A stretch of 64,000 nt of DNA, from the NCBI GenBank assembly GCA_018714405.1, contig DVNM01000015.1:1-64000 (forward strand), read 5' to 3'. The translations under genes were made by a program, and so were the position numbers. Shown here one piece after another: positions 22,845 through 31,765 of this stretch. Within the stretch, counting starts at the first letter, position 1. Each line of letters starts with the position of its first letter. Below the pieces are notes generated by a model. It saw only the letters and a list, made by a program, of their open reading frames with translations, had not been told where the DNA came from and ran no database searches. The DNA is from Scybalenecus merdavium (GTDB taxonomy: Bacteria > Bacillota > Clostridia > Oscillospirales > Acutalibacteraceae).

Positions 22845-24599
22845 ATGGCATACAGAACGCACAACTGCAATGAACTGACTTTAAATGACCTTGGCAAAAC
22901 CGTGTCGCTGGCCGGCTGGGTCGACACGATCCGCGACCACGGCGGCGTGGCGTTTATCGACCTGCGCGACGGTTACGGCGTGACGCAGGTCGTGGTGCAC
23001 GACGGCGAAATGCTGCAGGGCATTCGCAAGGAGACGGTCGTTTCCGTCACCGGTGAGGTCGTTAAGCGCGACCCCGAAACGGTCAACAAAAAGCTGGCGA
23101 CCGGCGAGCTGGAAGTTACGGTACAGTCGCTGGAGGTGCTGGGCGAGTGCTCGCGCACGCTGCCGTTTGAGGTGGGTGAATCTACCGAAACACGCGAGGA
23201 TGTGCGCCTGCAGTACCGATTTCTTGACCTGCGCAATCCGAAGATGCACGACAATATTCTTTTCCGCAGCAAGGTGATCGCCTACCTGCGTGAAAAAATG
23301 ACTTCGCTCGGCTTTACCGAGATCAATACCCCGATCTTAACGTGTTCTTCGCCCGAGGGTGCGCGCGACTACATCATTCCGTCGCGTAAGCACGAGGGTA
23401 AGTTCTACGCTTTGCCCCAGGCGCCGCAGCAGTTCAAACAGCTTCTGATGGTGTCCGGGTTTGACAAGTATTTTCAGATCGCGCCGTGCTTCCGCGACGA
23501 GGACGCCCGCGCCGACCGTTCGCCCGGCGAGTTTTACCAGCTTGACTTTGAAATGGCTTTCGCCACGCAGGACGATGTTTTTGCCGTAACGGAAGATGTG
23601 CTTTACAGCACGTTTGAAAAGTTTTCAGACGGCAAGGCCGTCAGCCCCGCGCCGTTTCGCCGCATCCCTTATGAGGAGGCCATGCTGAAATACGGCACCG
23701 ACAAGCCCGACCTGCGCAACCCGCTGGAAATTTGCGACCTTTCCGCTTTCTTTGAAGATGTGGATTTCAAGCCGTTCCAGAAAAAGATCGTGCGCGGCAT
23801 CGTGGCGCCCGGCTGCGCCAAAATGAGCAAGTCGTTTTTTGAAAAACTGCTCGAGTATGCGCTTTCGATCGGCATGAAAGGCCTTGGTTACATCACGGTG
23901 CTGGAAGACGGCAGCTATAAGGGCCCGATCGCCAAGTTCCTGAGCGATGAAAAGAAAGAGGAACTGCGTACGATGCTCGGCCTGAAGCCCGACGACACGC
24001 TTTTCTTCATCAGCGACGCCAAGAAAGTCGTTGACCTTTACGCAGGGCAGATCCGCACGGCGCTCGGCGAAAGAATGGATATTATCGATAAGGACCGCTT
24101 TGAACTCTGCTTCATCACCGATTTCCCGATGTATGAACGCGACGAAGAGGGCAAGCTTATCTTTACGCACAACCCGTTTTCCATGCCGCAGGGCGGGATG
24201 GACGCGCTTTTGAACGACGACCCGCTTACCATCAAGGCCTATCAGTACGACATCGTCTGCAACGGCGTAGAGCTGTCCTCCGGCGCTGTGCGTAACCACC
24301 GCCCCGACATCATGATCAAGGCGTTTGAACTGGCCGGTTACACGGCGGAAGATGTGGAAAAGAAATTCGGCGCTCTGTTCAACGCATTTCATTACGGCGC
24401 GCCGCCGCATGCCGGCATGGCGCCCGGCGTGGACCGCATGCTGATGCTGCTGCGCGGCGAGGAGAACATCCGCGAGGTCATTGCCTTCCCGATGAACTCC
24501 AATGCGCAGGATCTTCTGCTCGGCGCACCGAATTATGTGACCGAACAGCAGCTGCGCGAGGTGCACATCAAGCTGCGCCGCCCCGTAGAAAAAAACTGA
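22845..24599 (+). CDS. aspS: Aspartyl-tRNA synthetase (bacterial type, probably non-discriminating)
   Basis: A 584-residue class II synthetase that charges tRNA-Asp with aspartate. The N-terminal OB-fold anticodon domain contains W-V-D-T-I-R-D-H-G-G, motif 2 is R-D-E-D-A-R-A-D-R near 225, a GAD insertion fills the middle, and motif 3 is APGVDRMLMLL near 525. The ATG at 22845 opens MAYRTHNCNEL, the usual bacterial start. His32 in RDHGG matches the residue associated with relaxed anticodon recognition in non-discriminating AspRS, which also makes Asp-tRNA-Asn for GatCAB. The gatCAB genes follow directly, supporting that reading. Confidence 0.96.
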   Translation: MAYRTHNCNELTLNDLGKTVSLAGWVDTIRDHGGVAFIDLRDGYGVTQVVVHDGEMLQGIRKETVVSVTGEVVKRDPETVNKKLATGELEVTVQSLEVLGECSRTLPFEVGESTETREDVRLQYRFLDLRNPKMHDNILFRSKVIAYLREKMTSLGFTEINTPILTCSSPEGARDYIIPSRKHEGKFYALPQAPQQFKQLLMVSGFDKYFQIAPCFRDEDARADRSPGEFYQLDFEMAFATQDDVFAVTEDVLYSTFEKFSDGKAVSPAPFRRIPYEEAMLKYGTDKPDLRNPLEICDLSAFFEDVDFKPFQKKIVRGIVAPGCAKMSKSFFEKLLEYALSIGMKGLGYITVLEDGSYKGPIAKFLSDEKKEELRTMLGLKPDDTLFFISDAKKVVDLYAGQIRTALGERMDIIDKDRFELCFITDFPMYERDEEGKLIFTHNPFSMPQGGMDALLNDDPLTIKAYQYDIVCNGVELSSGAVRNHRPDIMIKAFELAGYTAEDVEKKFGALFNAFHYGAPPHAGMAPGVDRMLMLLRGEENIREVIAFPMNSNAQDLLLGAPNYVTEQQLREVHIKLRRPVEKN

Positions 24600-24610
24600 G
24601 GTGAAGTCTT

Positions 24611-24898
24611 ATGACGATCGATGAAAAACTGGTAAAATACCTGGAAAGCCTGGCCAGGATCGAGTTGACGGAAAAAGAAGAAAAGAAGATCGGCGCCGAG
24701 CTGCAGGAGATCCTCACCTACATGGACAAACTGAACGAACTGGACACGACCGGTGTGGAGGCGATGAGCCACAGCTTTCCGGTCACAAACGTGATGCGTC
24801 CGGACGAGGTGCGCCCGTCTGTGGACACGGCCGAGATTTTGGCCAACGCACCCCACAGCCAGGACGGCTGCTTTGTCGTGCCAAAAACGGTGGAATAA
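24611..24898 (+). CDS. gatC: Aspartyl/glutamyl-tRNA amidotransferase subunit C
   Basis: A 95-residue subunit that wraps around GatA and GatB. It shows the family pattern V-K-Y-L-E-S-L-A-R-I-E-L-T near the start, then M-D-K-L-N-E-L-D-T-T-G-V-E, and R-P-D-E-V towards the end. GAGGTGA precedes the ATG. It lies eleven bases after aspS and ten before gatA, so the four genes form an operon. Confidence 0.95.
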   Translation: MTIDEKLVKYLESLARIELTEKEEKKIGAELQEILTYMDKLNELDTTGVEAMSHSFPVTNVMRPDEVRPSVDTAEILANAPHSQDGCFVVPKTVE

Positions 24899-24908
24899 GG
24901 AGGACAGG

Positions 24909-26378
24909 ATGGACATTCGTGATTTCAGTGCACTGGATCTCTCCGCCGCCATTCGTGCCGGCAAGATCAAGGCGGCCGAAGCGGTGGAAGCCGTTGCGGC
25001 CGAGATCCAGGCCAAAGATGAAAAATACAACTGCTACATTTCTTATGATACGGAACGTGCGCTGGCCGAGGCCGAGGCCGTGCAAAAGCGCATTGACGCC
25101 GGGGAAAAGGTAGGCGTTTTGGCCGGTGTGCCGGTTGCCGTTAAGGACAACATCTGTACAAAAGGCATGCTGACGACCTGCGCTTCGAAGATTCTTTCCA
25201 ATTTCAGGCCTCCTTATGACGCAACGGTCATCCGCCGTCTGCGCGCAGCCGGCTGCATTCCGTTCGGCAAACTGAATATGGACGAGTTCGCCATGGGTTC
25301 CACAACGGAAACATCTTATTACGGCGCTACGAAAAACCCGTGGAACGCCGGCCGTGTGCCGGGCGGCTCCTCGGGCGGTGCGGCAGCTGCCGTTGCGGCA
25401 GGGGAGGCATTTGTCGCCCTCGGTTCGGATACCGGCGGTTCCATCCGCCAGCCCGCGTCGTTTTGCGGCGTTACGGGGCTCAAGCCCACTTACGGCGCTG
25501 TTTCGCGCTATGGTTTGATCGCTTACGCTTCGTCGCTCGACCAAATCGGCCCGCTGGCCGGCAGCGCGCTCGACGCTGCGGCGCTTTTCTCCGTCATCTG
25601 CGGCAAGGATGAAAAAGACGGCACGTCCATCCAGACACCGTCTGCCTTTTCGCTCGACAACGTGCGCGATTTCGATCTGAGCGGCAAAACGGTCGGCATT
25701 CCGGCGGACTTCTTCGGCGACGGCATCGCGCCCGATGTGGCCGAGGCCGTGCAGAAAGCGGCCGATGTGTTCCGCTTCCTGGGCGCTGCGGTCGAAACGT
25801 TCCCCATGCCTATCGTGGAATACGCCGTGCCGGCTTATTATATTATCGCCTGCGCGGAGGCTTGCTCCAACCTGTCCCGTTTTGACGGCATCAAATACGG
25901 CTATTCGGCCGAGGGCTGTGAAAATCTGCGCGACGTTTACTTCAAGTCCCGCAGCGAGGGCTTCGGGCAGGAAGTTAAAAAGCGTATCATGCTCGGCAAC
26001 TTTGTGCTTTCCAGCGGCTATTATGATGCTTATTACAACAAGGCGCTGCAGGCCAAGGGCCTGATCTCGGCCGCATTTCAGCAGGCGTTTGCCAAGTATG
26101 ATTTTCTGCTTGGCCCTGTCGCGCCGACCACGGCGCTGAAGCTTGGCGAAGGCCTTTCTGACCCGCTGCAGATGTATCTGGGCGATATTTATACGGTCAT
26201 GATCAACATTGCCGGTCTGCCGGCCGTTGCGCTGCCGTGCGGTTTTGACAAAAACGCCATGCCCATCGGCATGCAGCTGATCGGCCGCCCGTTTGAGGAG
26301 GAGACCATCCTCGGCGCCGGCTACTGTTTCCAGAATGCGACCGATTTCCACAAACAAAGACCAACTGTGAAGGAGTGA
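24909..26378 (+). CDS. gatA: Aspartyl/glutamyl-tRNA amidotransferase subunit A
   Basis: A 489-residue amidase that releases ammonia from glutamine or asparagine. The Ser-cisSer-Lys triad is visible: Lys in VAVKDNIC, the Gly/Ser-rich G-G-S-S-G-G loop and the nucleophile Ser in D-T-G-G-S-I-R-Q-P. The ATG at 24909 has AAGGAGGAC upstream; a longer in-frame start at 24873 would overlap gatC. The product passes ammonia through a channel to GatB. Confidence 0.97.
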   Translation: MDIRDFSALDLSAAIRAGKIKAAEAVEAVAAEIQAKDEKYNCYISYDTERALAEAEAVQKRIDAGEKVGVLAGVPVAVKDNICTKGMLTTCASKILSNFRPPYDATVIRRLRAAGCIPFGKLNMDEFAMGSTTETSYYGATKNPWNAGRVPGGSSGGAAAAVAAGEAFVALGSDTGGSIRQPASFCGVTGLKPTYGAVSRYGLIAYASSLDQIGPLAGSALDAAALFSVICGKDEKDGTSIQTPSAFSLDNVRDFDLSGKTVGIPADFFGDGIAPDVAEAVQKAADVFRFLGAAVETFPMPIVEYAVPAYYIIACAEACSNLSRFDGIKYGYSAEGCENLRDVYFKSRSEGFGQEVKKRIMLGNFVLSSGYYDAYYNKALQAKGLISAAFQQAFAKYDFLLGPVAPTTALKLGEGLSDPLQMYLGDIYTVMINIAGLPAVALPCGFDKNAMPIGMQLIGRPFEEETILGAGYCFQNATDFHKQRPTVKE

Positions 26379-26382
26379 GGAC

Positions 26383-27819
26383 ATGCCGGAATACGAGCTT
26401 GTGTGCGGCCTGGAGGTGCACACGGAATTAGCCACCAAATCTAAAATCTTCTGTTCCTGCACAACGGCGTTCGGCGGCGAGCCGAACACGCATGTGTGCG
26501 AGATCTGCTCGGGCATGCCGGGCACCCTGCCGGTCGTCAATGAAAAGGTCGTGCAGTACGCCATCAAAACCGGCCTTGCCACCAACTGCACCATCACGCA
26601 GTACAATAAATTCGACCGCAAAAACTATTTCTATCCCGACCTGCCGAAGGCTTACCAGATCTCGCAGCTGTACCTGCCGATCTGCCGGAACGGCTGGGTC
26701 GAGATCCATGACTCGAAAAACGGCGGCATGAAAAAGGTCAGGATCAAAGAGATCCATATGGAAGAGGACGCCGGCAAGCTTGTGCACGACGCTTACAGCG
26801 ACAGTACGCTGGTGGATTTCAACCGCTGCGGCGTGCCGCTGCTTGAGATCGTTTCGGAGCCGGACATCGCGTCGCCGGACGAGGCTGTGGAGTATGTGGA
26901 AAAACTGCGCGAGATTTTGCAGTTCATCGGTGCTTCCGACTGCAAAATGCAGGAGGGTTCGCTGCGCGCCGACGTCAACGTGTCGGTCCGTCCGGCAGGG
27001 GCGCAGGAATTCGGCACGCGCACCGAAATGAAGAACATCAACACCTTTAAGGGCATCCACCGCGCCATCGAGCACGAGGCGGCCCGCCAGATCGATCTGC
27101 TGGAGGACGGCAAGTCCGTCACACAGGAGACGCGCCGCTGGGACGATACGCGCGGTATCTCCTACGCCATGCGCAGCAAAGAGGATGCGCAGGACTATAA
27201 ATATTTCCCGGAACCGGATCTGCCGCCGCTTTCGATCTCAGACGCCACGATCGACCTGATGCGCGCCGGCCTGCCGGAGCTGCCGGCGGCCAAAAAAGCG
27301 CGCTATATGGAAGAATACGGCCTGTCGCAAAAAGATACGGACAACATCTGCTCCAGCGTTTACCTGGTGCGCGTGTTTGAAAAAACGGCAGAGGTCACCG
27401 GCGACGCAAAAGAGAGCGCCAAGTGGGTGCTGGGCGAGCTGATGAAGCTGCTCAACGACACCTCCACGCTGCCCGAAAACATGCACTTTGCACCGGAATC
27501 GCTCGGCAAGGTTATTTTGATGCTGAAAGACGGCAAAATCAGCCGTGATTCCGCCAAAAAAACGTTTGAGGCCGTGTTTACGGATGACGTTGACCCCGAG
27601 GCTTATGTAAAAGATAACAACATGGGTCTGATGAACGACACCGGCGCGATCCGCGACGCAGTCGCCGAAGTGCTTGCAAACAACGAAAAGGCCGTCAATG
27701 AGTATAAAGGCGGCAAGGAAGCTTCGTTCAATTACCTGATCGGCCAGTCTATGCGCGCGCTGCGCGGCAAGGCGCCGGCCGCAGAGGTCACTAAAATTTT
27801 AAAAGAGCTGCTTGGTTAA
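26383..27819 (+). CDS. gatB: Aspartyl/glutamyl-tRNA amidotransferase subunit B
   Basis: A 478-residue kinase/transamidase subunit that activates Asp-tRNA-Asn or Glu-tRNA-Gln and amidates it. It starts with the conserved V-C-G-L-E-V-H-T-E-L, includes the zinc-site cysteines C24/C26-type C-S-C and C-E-I-C, the segment NRCGVPLLEIVSEPD, and the YqeY-like tail ending LIGQSMRALRGKA. It starts four bases after gatA and is the last gene of the operon. Confidence 0.97.
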   Translation: MPEYELVCGLEVHTELATKSKIFCSCTTAFGGEPNTHVCEICSGMPGTLPVVNEKVVQYAIKTGLATNCTITQYNKFDRKNYFYPDLPKAYQISQLYLPICRNGWVEIHDSKNGGMKKVRIKEIHMEEDAGKLVHDAYSDSTLVDFNRCGVPLLEIVSEPDIASPDEAVEYVEKLREILQFIGASDCKMQEGSLRADVNVSVRPAGAQEFGTRTEMKNINTFKGIHRAIEHEAARQIDLLEDGKSVTQETRRWDDTRGISYAMRSKEDAQDYKYFPEPDLPPLSISDATIDLMRAGLPELPAAKKARYMEEYGLSQKDTDNICSSVYLVRVFEKTAEVTGDAKESAKWVLGELMKLLNDTSTLPENMHFAPESLGKVILMLKDGKISRDSAKKTFEAVFTDDVDPEAYVKDNNMGLMNDTGAIRDAVAEVLANNEKAVNEYKGGKEASFNYLIGQSMRALRGKAPAAEVTKILKELLG

Positions 27820-27823
27820 AAAA

Positions 27824-27857
27824 ACAGTGTCCTGTTTGTAAATGGGACACTGTTTTT
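27824..27857 (+). terminator. Terminator of aspS-gatCAB
   Basis: ACAGTGTCC (27824-27832) pairs with GGACACTGT (27844-27852), followed by TTTTTTG. Confidence 0.9.
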
Positions 27858-27951
27858 TGTTATAATTTGAAAAAGTAGTTTTTGCCTTTCTGCATAGCAA
27901 ATGAATTTGTGCAAACAATAACTGTGTATTCTTTTGTTTGGGTGATTTTTT

Positions 27952-28950
27952 ATGCAGATGATCGGCAAAACTGTTCGATTGGACCATCCGGCCGTGATCA
28001 CCGGCAGCGCCGGTGTGGCCGGGAAAAAAGAGGCCGAGGGACCGCTGGGAACAGAGTTTGACCAGGTGTATGAGGACACCACGCTTGGCCAGGATTCCTT
28101 TGAACTGGCGGAGGCAACGCTGCTGCGTGACGCGGTTACGCGCGCCCTGGAGGCAGCCGGCAAAGCGCCGGGGGATGTGAATTTTATCCTCAGCGGCGAC
28201 CTGCTCGACCAGTGCACCAGCTCGTGTTTTGGCCTGCAGCCGCTTGAAATACCGTATATCGGCATGTATGGCGCCTGCTCCACAATTACGCTGACGATGG
28301 CTACGGCGGCCATGCTGGTGGATGCCGGTGCGGATTGCTGTGTCTGTTCCACCTCCAGCCATTTCTGTTCCAGTGAAAGGCAGTTCCGGTTTCCGCTGGA
28401 GTACGGCGGCCAGCGCCCGCCGACGGCGCAGTGGACCGTCACCGGCGCCGGCAGCGCCGTGTTGGAAAAGCGCGGCGATGGCGTAAAGGTAACGCATGTG
28501 CACATCGGCACCGTTACAGACTACGGCGTGACCGACGCCAACAATATGGGCGCCGCCATGGCGCCCGCCGCAGCGCGGACCATTGGCGACTTTCTTTGTG
28601 ATACAAAGACGGCGCCGCAGGATTACGATATGATTTTGACCGGTGATTTGGGGTACACCGGTTCCACGCTGCTTTATGAATTGCTGGAGGATAAAAATAT
28701 TAACATCCGCGCGCAGCACAAGGACTGCGGCCTTTTGATTTTTGACCGCGAGGCGCAGGATGTGGGCGCGGGCGGCTCCGGCTGCGGCTGTGCCGGCAGC
28801 GTGCTTTGTTCTTATATATTAAAACAGATGCGTTCGGGCAAGCTGCACCGCGTGCTCGCCGTTGCCACCGGCGCGCTGATGAGCCCTACCTCCAGCAAAC
28901 AGGGCATGCCGATTCCCGGCATTGCGAACGCTGTTTTGCTGGAAGCATAA
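27952..28950 (+). CDS. spoVAD: Stage V sporulation protein AD
   Basis: A 332-residue thiolase-fold protein of the SpoVA group, which imports dipicolinic acid into the forespore and releases it at germination. Recognisable segments include V-F-E/DQVYEDTTLGQDSFELAE, C-T-S-S-C-F-G-L-Q, the MYGACSTITLTMA loop and the Gly/Cys-rich GAGGSGCGCAGSV. In Bacillus it sits between spoVAC and spoVAE; here it is alone. The leader lacks a clear sigma-A box; GCATA at 27892 with an AT-rich element 17 bases later is only a weak candidate for a sigma-G promoter. A terminator follows. Confidence 0.93.
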   Translation: MQMIGKTVRLDHPAVITGSAGVAGKKEAEGPLGTEFDQVYEDTTLGQDSFELAEATLLRDAVTRALEAAGKAPGDVNFILSGDLLDQCTSSCFGLQPLEIPYIGMYGACSTITLTMATAAMLVDAGADCCVCSTSSHFCSSERQFRFPLEYGGQRPPTAQWTVTGAGSAVLEKRGDGVKVTHVHIGTVTDYGVTDANNMGAAMAPAAARTIGDFLCDTKTAPQDYDMILTGDLGYTGSTLLYELLEDKNINIRAQHKDCGLLIFDREAQDVGAGGSGCGCAGSVLCSYILKQMRSGKLHRVLAVATGALMSPTSSKQGMPIPGIANAVLLEA

Positions 28951-28972
28951 GTTATATTAAGCTTTAAAATTC

Positions 28973-28999
28973 AAGCGGACTGTTTTGCAGTCCGCTTAT
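28973..28999 (+). terminator. Terminator after spoVAD
   Basis: AAGCGGACT (28973-28981) pairs with AGTCCGCTT (28989-28997), followed by ATTTTG. Confidence 0.75.
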
Positions 29000-29128
29000 T
29001 TTGCGTATTGTTGTTATCATGAACAAGTTTCTGTGATCGGCTTGACAACCGGGGCCATAGTGGGCTATAAATATTTTGTTATGACTGTTAAAAACGGCGA
29101 ATCTTTAAAATCAGGTGGGGCGGAAGAT

Positions 29129-30211
29129 ATGAACCGTAATCTGCGTTTTCAGTACCATTTTGAACCGCAAAAAGGCTGGATGAACGACCCGAACGGGTTG
29201 ATTTATTTTCGCGGCCAGTACCACGCGTTTTTTCAGCACAACCCTTATGCGCCGCGATGGGGCAAAATGCACTGGGGCCACGCTGTGAGTTCAGATCTGA
29301 TCCACTGGCAGGAGCTGCCGATCGCCCTGTACCCGGATCAGGCGTATGAAAATGCAGGCGGGTGCTATTCCGGCTCTGCCGTCGAAAAGGACGGAAGGCT
29401 TTATTTGTTTTATACCTCCGTGTCCCGCAGGTGGGGCCAGACGCAGTCTGTGGCCTACAGCGACGACGGCATCCATTTTACCAAGTACGCCGCGAACCCC
29501 GTGATTCCGGAAAATCCGCTTGGGTATTCAGATTTTCGCGACCCGAAAGTCACATGTATAGACGGCAAGTATTACATGGTCGTTGGAACGGGTGATAAAT
29601 GCACGGGCAAAGTGCTGCTGTTTGCCAGTGCAGACTTGTTGCAGTGGGAATACATTGGCGTCCTTTTTGAGGGAGCGGAGTACGCCGAATGCATGGAATG
29701 CCCAGATTTTTTTAAGCTTGGCTCCAAATATGTGCTGATGTTTTCCAAAATCCACGAGAAAGAGCGCGCCGTACATTTTGTAACAGGTGATTTTGTAAAC
29801 GGTAAGCTTGTCAATTATACAATCAGCCGCCCGGAGTGGGGACCGGATTTCTATGCGCCGCAAACATTACTCGCCGGCGAACGTCGTATTATGATCGGCT
29901 GGATGTACCATTGGGGCAAGCGTGCGCCGCTTGGGTGTAAATTCGCCGGCGCGCTGTCGATTCCCAGAGAGCTGACGCTGTCCGGCAATGCTGTTCAGAA
30001 TTATCCCGTGCAGGAGGCTCGGCCGCTGCTCAAAAAAGAAAGTCCCTATGTGCAGGCGGAGGGCAACCGGCTTATTCTGATAAACCGGCGTAAACAGAAA
30101 ACGATCTGGCAACTGCCGTTCATAGAAACGGTGGACATATTGGAAGATACAAAGTCGGTGGAAGTGTTTGTCAACGGCGGCGCAGCGTCGTTTAGCTACT
30201 GGTTGAAGTAA
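29129..30211 (+). CDS. GH32 beta-fructofuranosidase (invertase/fructanase), compact
   Basis: A 360-residue enzyme expected to hydrolyse sucrose, sucrose-phosphate or short fructans. The five-bladed propeller motifs are complete: nucleophile Asp20 in WMNDPNG, F-R-D-P near 135 and the acid/base E-C motif in M-E-C-P-D near 190. No signal peptide is visible. The start at 29129 follows GGTGGGG; a longer frame from 28985 begins in the spoVAD terminator. The usual C-terminal beta-sandwich is much reduced: only about 50 residues remain between the propeller end and S-V-E-V-F-V-N-G-G, making the protein roughly 100 residues short. It may be a natural short form or the first casualty of the decay seen just downstream. 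Confidence 0.85.
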   Translation: MNRNLRFQYHFEPQKGWMNDPNGLIYFRGQYHAFFQHNPYAPRWGKMHWGHAVSSDLIHWQELPIALYPDQAYENAGGCYSGSAVEKDGRLYLFYTSVSRRWGQTQSVAYSDDGIHFTKYAANPVIPENPLGYSDFRDPKVTCIDGKYYMVVGTGDKCTGKVLLFASADLLQWEYIGVLFEGAEYAECMECPDFFKLGSKYVLMFSKIHEKERAVHFVTGDFVNGKLVNYTISRPEWGPDFYAPQTLLAGERRIMIGWMYHWGKRAPLGCKFAGALSIPRELTLSGNAVQNYPVQEARPLLKKESPYVQAEGNRLILINRRKQKTIWQLPFIETVDILEDTKSVEVFVNGGAASFSYWLK

Positions 30212-30564
30212 TGTGGATGGAGACTATCATTTTTATAAAAAGGCACATGGTACTTTTGCTGAAAAAACGGCTTTTATGCACTGGGATTTCTCAAATAAAA
30301 TGCAGGCGCAATAAAGTGAAACACACGAAAGTTATGAAAGTCTAAAGTTTGAATTCTGATATTTATTTAACTTTTTTTGAGGGTGGGAAAAATGGAAACT
30401 TTACAAGACCGTTTGTGCGCATTGTTTTAATCAAAATGGCAAAATTTATGCGATCGATGAAAAGGTGGAACTCCCGGTGCAACCGGCACAGAATTTATTT
30501 TTCCAATAACGGCCTGATTTTTGTGTCATACGATCATGGCTATACGTTTTATGAAATTATTTGA
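30210..30564 (+). pseudogene. Decayed reading frame of unknown family, with stops and frameshifts
   Basis: Three stretches read like coding sequence but in different frames. VDGDYHFYKKAHGTFAEKTA and its continuation (30210-30311) are followed in the same frame by a stop and then ETHESYESLKFEF. A second frame gives DIYLTFFEGGKNGNFTRPFV (30358-30417). A shifted frame gives QNGKIYAIDEKVELPVQPAQ (about 30432-30491), and the second frame resumes with NNGLIFVSYDHGYTFYEII up to 30564. Pieced together this looks like one lost protein of about 115 residues. I do not recognise it. Base composition is more AT-rich than the neighbours. Confidence 0.55.
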
Positions 30565-30582
30565 TCAAGGAGCTTGGCTTGT

Positions 30583-30885
30583 ATGGAAAATAGAAAAAAG
30601 AAAGAAATCATTATTGATTTGGCTGGGATAGAATACCTTTATCCATTTTACAAATTGCTAATCCAAAAACTGCAACTGTCCATTATTACTGGATTGAATC
30701 CAGATGCGCTAAGTGGTTTTTTACGAGAACCATGGGAAGAAGACCGTTATGTGCGTTTTGTTGGTGTGTCCAAAATCAATACAGATATCCGTACGGAACT
30801 GTCTATCATCGAAAAAATGTTCAATCGTGTTAAAACATTTCAGGCAAAGTGCGGCAACGAGTTTACCTGGAGCGAAGAGGCGTAG
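30583..30885 (+). CDS. Unknown 100-residue protein
   Basis: The ATG at 30583 is preceded by AAGGAG ten bases upstream, whereas the in-frame TTG at 30574 lies too close to it. The product is mixed helical, with an N-terminal basic patch (N-R-K-K-K-E), a hydrophobic segment around 10-40 and a charged C-terminal helix. No signal peptide, membrane span or known motif is visible. It sits among decayed genes and is AT-rich, which suggests acquisition by transfer. A role as an immunity or regulatory protein is conceivable but unsupported. Confidence 0.55.
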   Translation: MENRKKKEIIIDLAGIEYLYPFYKLLIQKLQLSIITGLNPDALSGFLREPWEEDRYVRFVGVSKINTDIRTELSIIEKMFNRVKTFQAKCGNEFTWSEEA

Positions 30886-31031
30886 TTTCCTTTAAAAGCG
30901 GCGTGTAAAAGTGCGCCGCTTATTTACGACCTTTTTGTAGATTTTTGGGCGTGTTTGTGGTACGATGGATGTGTATTGAACGAACACAGCTTCATAGCCG
31001 GTATCACTGCAATGATCGTGCTGAGGTGCTT

Positions 31032-31310
31032 ATGTTTCAAAAAATAGACGGCATACTTTTTCAGATTCAAAAGCCATTTGATTTTGGCTTTTTACAGGAA
31101 TACGGCCGGGTGTTCTGCGTTTTGGACGGTCAGGACAGCGGCAATATCTGCTTTGGCACGGAATTAAACGGCAGCCGGTATTTTATAAAATTCGCGGGTG
31201 CACAGCCGGTGCGCTACAGCGGCGACCCGGCCGACGATCTGGCCGCTATGGACGTTTGTGTGGACGCGAGCACCGGCACGATTTACCAGCTAGCCTTTAC
31301 ATCCGACTAA
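31032..31310 (+). pseudogene. Truncated serine/threonine kinase-like (phosphotransferase) N-terminus
   Basis: The ATG follows GAGGTG. The first 70 residues (F-D-F-G-F-L-Q-E-Y-G-R-V-F, then D-G-Q-D-S-G-N-I-C-F-G and R-Y-F-I-K-F-A-G-A-Q) match the start of a family of bacterial protein-kinase-like phosphotransferases of about 220 residues, including the ATP-site Lys in F-I-K-F. The frame then runs into M-D-V-C-V-D-A-S-T-G-T-I-Y and stops at 92 residues, so the catalytic loop and most of the kinase are missing. It looks like a deletion that joined the kinase start to an unrelated 3-prime end. Function unlikely. Confidence 0.6.
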
Positions 31311-31363
31311 AGCGGGCAATGTGCGACGGACTGTACGCAGGTTGCCTGGTAAGGAGGTATTTT

Positions 31364-31759
31364 ATGGAAAACACTTTTCCTGAAATCCGCTCTTTGATCG
31401 AACAGGCCGATCTGGCGATCCGTGAAGAGCGGTTCGATGATCTGATGCAGTTTTATACAGACGACGCCGTGCTGGTCGTGCGTCCGGGACTGCAGGTGCA
31501 GGGCAAAGACGCCATTAAACAGGCGTTTGTTAAAATCGCTGCCTATTTTCATAACAGTATTGTGCCCACGCAGGGCAAAATGCAGATGATCGAAGCCGGC
31601 GACACCGTGCTTGTCCTGTCGCAGACCCTGCTCGACGCGGATAATAAAGACACTTCGGCCTACAGCATGGACCGCCGCGCAACATATGTTTACCGCAAAA
31701 TCGGCGGGCACTGGCTCTGCGCGATCGACAATTCTTACGGCACCTCGCTGCTGGACTGA
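31364..31759 (+). CDS. NTF2-like (SnoaL/DUF4440-type) small protein
   Basis: A 131-residue cone-shaped NTF2-fold protein: helix 1 (S-L-I-E-Q-A-D-L-A-I), the Y-T-D-D-A-V-L-V-V strand, G-K-D-A-I-K-Q-A-F, and the C-terminal strand pair ending W-L-C-A-I-D-N-S-Y-G. Family members include isomerases, dehydratases and binding proteins; the substrate is unknown. AAGGAGG precedes the ATG. The stop TGA is followed in the same frame by an ACT-domain remnant. Confidence 0.8.
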   Translation: MENTFPEIRSLIEQADLAIREERFDDLMQFYTDDAVLVVRPGLQVQGKDAIKQAFVKIAAYFHNSIVPTQGKMQMIEAGDTVLVLSQTLLDADNKDTSAYSMDRRATYVYRKIGGHWLCAIDNSYGTSLLD

Positions 31760-31765
31760 AGCGTT

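Noticed and set aside
24783..26621. 612-residue minus-strand open frame
   Set aside because: It is antisense to gatA/gatB, which have complete catalytic motifs and proper spacing.
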